Shown piece by piece: positions 13,239-16,614 of a DNA stretch of 16,614 nt (position 1 is its first letter; each line of letters opens with the position of its first letter). The stretch comes from JAADHG01 sp964418645 (GTDB lineage: Bacteria > Bacteroidota > Bacteroidia > Flavobacteriales > Flavobacteriaceae): assembly GCA_964418645.1 (NCBI GenBank), contig CAYQME010000054.1:1-16614 (forward strand), written 5' to 3'. Position numbers and translations under genes: made by a program. The notes under the pieces were generated by a model. The model was given only the letters and a program-made list of their open reading frames with translations, was not told the DNA's origin and did no database searches.

Positions 13239-15500
13239 ATGATTCCAAAAGTTTTTAGAGAGGTCATAGACCTTGGTGATGGAAGAGAGATTTCCATCGA
13301 AACCGGAAAATTGGCAAAACAAGCCCACGGCTCTGTTGTTGTTCAATCAGGAAAATGTATGTTATTATGTACAGTAGTTTCCAATTACAAACAAGCAGAT
13401 CTCGATTTTTTACCATTAACGGTAGATTATAGAGAAAAATTTGCTGCTGCTGGACGTTATCCAGGAGGTTTCTTTAAAAGAGAAGCAAGACCTAGTGATG
13501 GTGAAGTATTAACAATGCGTCTTGTTGACCGTGTTTTACGACCATTATTTCCAAAAGATTACCATAGCGAAACACAAGTAATGATTCAATTAATGTCTCA
13601 TGACGACGACGTAATGCCTGAAGCTATGGCTGGATTAGCAGCTTCTGCTGCAATTCAATTATCTGATTTTCCGTTTGAATGTGCTATTTCTGAAGCACGC
13701 GTAGGACGTGTAAATGGTGAATTTATTATCAATCCAACACGATCTCAATTAGCAGAATCTGACATTGATATGATGATTGGGGCTTCAGCAGACTCTGTAA
13801 TGATGGTTGAAGGTGAAATGGATGAAATTTCTGAAGAAGAAATGACTGAAGCTATTAAATTTGCACACGAAGCTATAAAAGTACAATGTGCTGCGCAGGT
13901 AAAATTAGCTAAAGCATTTGGCAAAAAAGAAGTGCGTGAATACGAAGGCGAAAGAACAGATGAAGACTTAGAAAAGAAAATTCATGACATGGCATACGAT
14001 AAAGTATATGCTGTGGCAAAAACAGGTTCGGCTAAACACGAAAGAAGTGCTGCATTTGCAGAAATTAAAGAAGAAATTAAAGCCACTTTCTCTGAAGAAG
14101 AGTTAGAAGATTTAGGTAATTTAATCTCTAAATATTACAGTAAAGCTGAAAAAGCTGCTGTACGTAATTTAACACTTAACGAAGGCTTACGTTTAGATGG
14201 ACGTAAAACTGACGAAATAAGACCTATTTGGTGTGAGGTAGATTATTTACCATCTACACATGGTTCTGCTATATTTACAAGAGGAGAAACTCAGGCATTA
14301 GCAACAGTAACATTAGGAACTTCTAGAGAAGCGAATAAAATTGATATGCCTTCTTACGAAGGAGAAGAAACTTTCTATCTTCATTATAACTTCCCTCCTT
14401 TTTGTACAGGTGAAGCCAGACCTATTAGAGGTACTTCACGTCGTGAAGTAGGACACGGTAATCTAGCGCAACGTGCTTTAAAAGGCATGATTCCAGAAGA
14501 TTGCCCTTATACAGTTCGTGTAGTTTCTGAAGTATTAGAATCTAACGGTTCGTCATCAATGGCAACAGTTTGTTCTGGTACAATGGCACTTATGGATGCA
14601 GGTGTACAACTTAAAAAGCCTGTTTCAGGTATTGCAATGGGATTAATCTCGGATGCAGATTCTGGAAAATATGCTGTATTGTCTGATATTTTAGGCGATG
14701 AAGATCACTTAGGAGACATGGACTTTAAAGTTACTGGTACTGCCGATGGTATTACGGCTTGTCAAATGGATATTAAAGTAAAAGGCTTGTCGTACGAAAT
14801 TCTTGTACAAGCTTTAAAGCAAGCTTTAGATGGTCGTTTACACATTTTAGGTAAATTAACAGAAACCATTGCACAACCAAACGATGATGTGAAATCACAT
14901 GCACCAAAAATGGTTACCAGAACAATTCCTAATGAATTTATTGGTGCTTTAATTGGCCCCGGCGGAAAAGTGATTCAAGAGTTACAAAAAGAAACTGGAT
15001 GTACTATTGTTATTAATGAAGACCCTGTAACTGAGGAAGGCATTGTAGAAATTTTAGGAACTAATCAAGATGGTATTGATGCTGTATTAGCAAAAATTGA
15101 TTCCCTAATGTTTAAACCTGAAAAAGGCAGTGTTTACGAAGTTAAAGTAATAAAAATACTTGATTTTGGTGCTGTTGTTGAATATACTGAAGCGCCTGGA
15201 AATGAAGTATTATTACATGTAAGCGAGTTAGCTTGGGAGCGTACCAACAATGTTACTGATGTTGTTAATATGGGAGATATTATTGATGTGAAATATTTTG
15301 GAGTTGATCCACGAACACGCAAAGAAAAAGTATCTCGAAAAGCGCTATTAGATAAGCCTGAAGGTTTTGTAGAAAGACCTCCAAGAGATAATAATAGAGG
15401 ACGAGACAATCGTGGTCGTGATAATCGTGGAAGAGACAATCGTAATCGTGATAATCGTCGTGATGATAGAAAACCAAGAGAAAATAGCAAAAAAGATTAA
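13239..15500 (+). CDS. pnp: polyribonucleotide nucleotidyltransferase (PNPase)
   Basis: This is a 3'-to-5' phosphorolytic exoribonuclease that degrades mRNA to nucleoside diphosphates; it works as a homotrimer. The 753 residues hold two RNase PH-like cores joined by a helical linker. The first core has GFFKREARPSDGE and RLVDRVLRPLFP. The second has SNGSSSMATVCSGTMALMDAGV and GDEDHLGDMDFKVTG, with Asp487 and Asp493 matching E. coli Asp486 and Asp492. A KH domain (IGPGGK, 572-577) and an S1 domain (about 629-702) follow. The protein is longer than E. coli PNPase (711 residues) because of a basic tail (713-753) with four RGRDN-type repeats. The leader before the ATG includes a small hairpin and a palindromic repeat. 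Transcription ends at the hairpin at 15523-15556. Confidence 0.98.
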   Translation: MIPKVFREVIDLGDGREISIETGKLAKQAHGSVVVQSGKCMLLCTVVSNYKQADLDFLPLTVDYREKFAAAGRYPGGFFKREARPSDGEVLTMRLVDRVLRPLFPKDYHSETQVMIQLMSHDDDVMPEAMAGLAASAAIQLSDFPFECAISEARVGRVNGEFIINPTRSQLAESDIDMMIGASADSVMMVEGEMDEISEEEMTEAIKFAHEAIKVQCAAQVKLAKAFGKKEVREYEGERTDEDLEKKIHDMAYDKVYAVAKTGSAKHERSAAFAEIKEEIKATFSEEELEDLGNLISKYYSKAEKAAVRNLTLNEGLRLDGRKTDEIRPIWCEVDYLPSTHGSAIFTRGETQALATVTLGTSREANKIDMPSYEGEETFYLHYNFPPFCTGEARPIRGTSRREVGHGNLAQRALKGMIPEDCPYTVRVVSEVLESNGSSSMATVCSGTMALMDAGVQLKKPVSGIAMGLISDADSGKYAVLSDILGDEDHLGDMDFKVTGTADGITACQMDIKVKGLSYEILVQALKQALDGRLHILGKLTETIAQPNDDVKSHAPKMVTRTIPNEFIGALIGPGGKVIQELQKETGCTIVINEDPVTEEGIVEILGTNQDGIDAVLAKIDSLMFKPEKGSVYEVKVIKILDFGAVVEYTEAPGNEVLLHVSELAWERTNNVTDVVNMGDIIDVKYFGVDPRTRKEKVSRKALLDKPEGFVERPPRDNNRGRDNRGRDNRGRDNRNRDNRRDDRKPRENSKKD
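15396..15455 (+). repeat. 15-bp tandem repeat coding the PNPase RGRDN tail
   Basis: Four consecutive 15-base units encode RGRDN, RGRDN, RGRDN and RNRDN (residues 720-739). A degenerate continuation (RRDDR) follows. The codons differ between units (AGA/CGT, GGA/GGT, GAC/GAT), so the repeat is not a very recent slippage product. Confidence 0.85.
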
Positions 15501-15513
15501 CCCTTCTATCTAC

Positions 15514-15556
15514 TATAACAGTAAAACCTCTCAAATTAATTTTTGAGAGGTTTTTT
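15514..15556. repeat. direct repeat, copy 1
   Basis: This 43-base segment matches 16535-16577 at 39 positions without gaps. The last 26 bases, covering part of the left arm, the loop, the right arm and the T-run, are identical, and TATAACAG at the left end is identical too. The four differences lie between them. Confidence 0.9.
15523..15556 (+). terminator. intrinsic terminator after pnp, copy 1 of a 43-bp direct repeat
   Basis: AAAACCTCTCAAA (15523-15535) pairs with TTTGAGAGGTTTT (15542-15554) around a 6-base loop, followed by Ts. The A-run on the left lets it also end minus-strand transcription of the SDR gene, whose stop is at 15558. A second copy lies at 16535-16577. Confidence 0.9.
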
Positions 15557-15557
15557 A

Positions 15558-16418
15558 TTAATTAACCAATAATTTTGAAGCCTTGATTAGTTCTTTATTT
15601 CTGTTTTTTTCTTGAATTTTTCTAACAATAGAGGTTGTCATTTTTCGTGGAACAAATCTTGATAAGGTTGCTAAAAACTTATTAAACCTTCCTGGTATTG
15701 CCACAGTTTTGCCATTTAGCATAGCCTTATAGCCATATTTAGCTACTCCTTTTGGACAAGCCATACTATAATCAAATTTGTTTTTGCAGGACGAATCAGA
15801 ATCAAATTCTTGAAATGAAGTGTTAAAAACTACTTCTTGAAAAGCTGTTTTAGTTTGCCCAGGACATAATGCTGTTACTGTAACACCTGTCCCTTTTAAT
15901 TCATTTGCTATAGCTTGGGAAAAAGATAATATGTAAGCCTTTGAAGCATAATATATAGCCATTAATGGTCCTGGCAAAAAGGCTGCTAAAGAAGAAATAT
16001 TTAATATTTTCCCATCTCCTCTTTCTACCATTCCTTCCAATAATAATTTTGTTAATTGTGTAGTTGTATTTATATGCAAGTTCAACATTTCAGATTCACG
16101 TTGCCAATCTGTAACTGAAAACGCACCAAATAAACCAAAACCTGCATTATTAATTAAAACATCTACTTGTGTATCTTTAATAGTACAAAAAATTTCTCTA
16201 GCAATATTGAGTTCACTCAAATCTTTTATTAGTATAACTATATGAGAATTGTAAACCTTTTCAATATGGTTCTTTACTTCTCCAAGTTTTGAAGCATCAA
16301 TATCAACTAATATTAAATTGTAAGAATCTTTTGCCAATAAAAGCGAAAACTCAAACCCTAATCCAGACGCTGCACCTGTGATTAATGCTGTTTTATTATT
16401 ATTATTTAATTTATTCAT
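15558..16418 (-). CDS. short-chain dehydrogenase/reductase, classical type
   Basis: This is an NAD(P)(H)-dependent oxidoreductase of the classical SDR family. The 286 residues include the cofactor motif TGAASGLG (14-21), NNAG (90-93), the catalytic Ser in NISSLAAF (142-143), Tyr156 and Lys160 (YYASK), and the post-catalytic CPGQTKTAF. Asp39/Asp41 at the end of the second strand (LVDID) suggest preference for NAD(H). A C-terminal extension (about 225-286) ends in a basic stretch. The substrate cannot be inferred. The gene lies on the minus strand in the otherwise plus-strand rpsO-pnp region and is bracketed by direct repeats (15514-15556 and 16535-16577), so it may be a later insertion. Base composition looks like its neighbours, so there is no composition sign of foreign origin. 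Confidence 0.92.
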   Translation of the reverse strand: MNKLNNNNKTALITGAASGLGFEFSLLLAKDSYNLILVDIDASKLGEVKNHIEKVYNSHIVILIKDLSELNIAREIFCTIKDTQVDVLINNAGFGLFGAFSVTDWQRESEMLNLHINTTTQLTKLLLEGMVERGDGKILNISSLAAFLPGPLMAIYYASKAYILSFSQAIANELKGTGVTVTALCPGQTKTAFQEVVFNTSFQEFDSDSSCKNKFDYSMACPKGVAKYGYKAMLNGKTVAIPGRFNKFLATLSRFVPRKMTTSIVRKIQEKNRNKELIKASKLLVN

Positions 16419-16525
16419 GTAGATTATTTATTTCGTTTTCTAAAAAGTTTATTTCTTTATTTGCAATTCAAACTATAAAACTAATTAACGGTATTATTTT
16501 AATTATATTTAACAAGATTAAATCT

Positions 16526-16533
16526 TATATTTG
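16526..16533 (+). promoter_or_regulatory. candidate -7 box for the gene beyond the right edge
   Basis: TATATTTG matches TAnnTTTG exactly on the plus strand. It lies immediately before the second copy of the direct repeat, so a transcript from here would carry that hairpin in its 5' leader. No good -33 TTG is seen upstream. Confidence 0.4.
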
Positions 16534-16534
16534 A

Positions 16535-16577
16535 TATAACAGCTAAACTTATCAAATTAATTTTTGAGAGGTTTTTT
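16535..16577 (+). repeat. direct repeat, copy 2, with a weakened terminator-like hairpin
   Basis: This copy matches 15514-15556 at 39 of 43 positions. Two changes in the left arm (C to T, giving a G-U pair, and C to A, giving one mismatch) weaken the stem but leave AAACTTATCAAA able to pair with TTTGAGAGGTTT. The T-run is longer (eight Ts) than in copy 1 (six). Confidence 0.85.
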
Positions 16578-16605
16578 TTATTAAATACTTGTTTTAAAAA
16601 AAGCC

Positions 16606-16611
16606 AGGAGG
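16606..16611 (+). promoter_or_regulatory. strong Shine-Dalgarno-like AGGAGG at the window edge
   Basis: AGGAGG followed by AAA ends the window. If an ATG follows within a few bases, this would be a full-strength Shine-Dalgarno. None of the other starts in the window has one, which fits the general rarity of this signal in Bacteroidota. Confidence 0.45.
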
Positions 16612-16614
16612 AAA

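Noticed and set aside
15134..15534. Two minus-strand ORFs opposite the PNPase C-terminus, rich in Leu/Arg/Ser or His/Tyr/Asp
   Set aside because: Their low-complexity composition is the complement of the RGRDN-coding repeat. They have no start context, and the sense-strand S1 domain and tail explain the region.
16419..16500. Promoter for the SDR gene on the minus strand (TATAGTTTG near 16471-16479)
   Set aside because: There are three bases between TA and TTTG instead of two and no clear -33 box, which is too weak in such AT-rich sequence.

Overview
The window looks like the chromosome of a member of the Flavobacteriaceae (Bacteroidota). It is AT-rich. Several genes are preceded by a Bacteroidota-type -7 box (TAnnTTTG), and Shine-Dalgarno sequences are absent from almost every start. 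The gene content fits this group: porT of the type IX secretion system, a lipidated BamA/TamA-family outer-membrane protein (TamL type), a menaquinone-type UbiE/MenG methyltransferase, and an AccD without its zinc ribbon. I see no phage, transposase, CRISPR array or RNA gene. This is mostly ordinary core genome.

Layout. An aspartate-type aminotransferase (43-1227, +) meets a small predicted tail-anchored protein (1219-1476, -) tail to tail. A K+ uptake operon, trkA then trkH, lies on the minus strand (4499-1643). A divergent intergenic region leads to menG/ubiE and porT (4618-6065, +), almost contiguous. A SPOUT rRNA/tRNA 2'-O-methyltransferase (6052-6786, -) overlaps the end of porT. Next come tamL-like, fbaA and accD on the plus strand (6958-11591), closed by a strong terminator. 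A secreted lipoprotein (11643-12509, -) faces accD. rpsO and pnp follow on the plus strand (12700-15500), separated by a terminator and a 109-bp palindromic repeat. A short-chain dehydrogenase (15558-16418, -) sits between pnp and whatever follows the right edge.

The genes cover separate housekeeping tasks: amino-acid metabolism, K+ homeostasis, menaquinone synthesis, envelope biogenesis and secretion, glycolysis/gluconeogenesis, fatty-acid initiation, and translation with RNA decay.

The most interesting signals are regulatory and architectural. (1) The two unnamed envelope-type genes, the tail-anchored 85-aa protein and the 288-aa lipoprotein, share an ECF-sigma-like promoter with the same 16-bp spacing, although they lie 11 kb apart. 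(2) The pnp terminator is duplicated (39/43 identical) on the far side of the SDR gene, so that gene is bracketed by 43-bp direct repeats. The second copy lies just downstream of a TAnnTTTG box and just upstream of an AGGAGG sequence at the window edge. This resembles a leader with a terminator-like hairpin and an unusual strong Shine-Dalgarno for the next gene. I did not find a clear undescribed multi-gene system.
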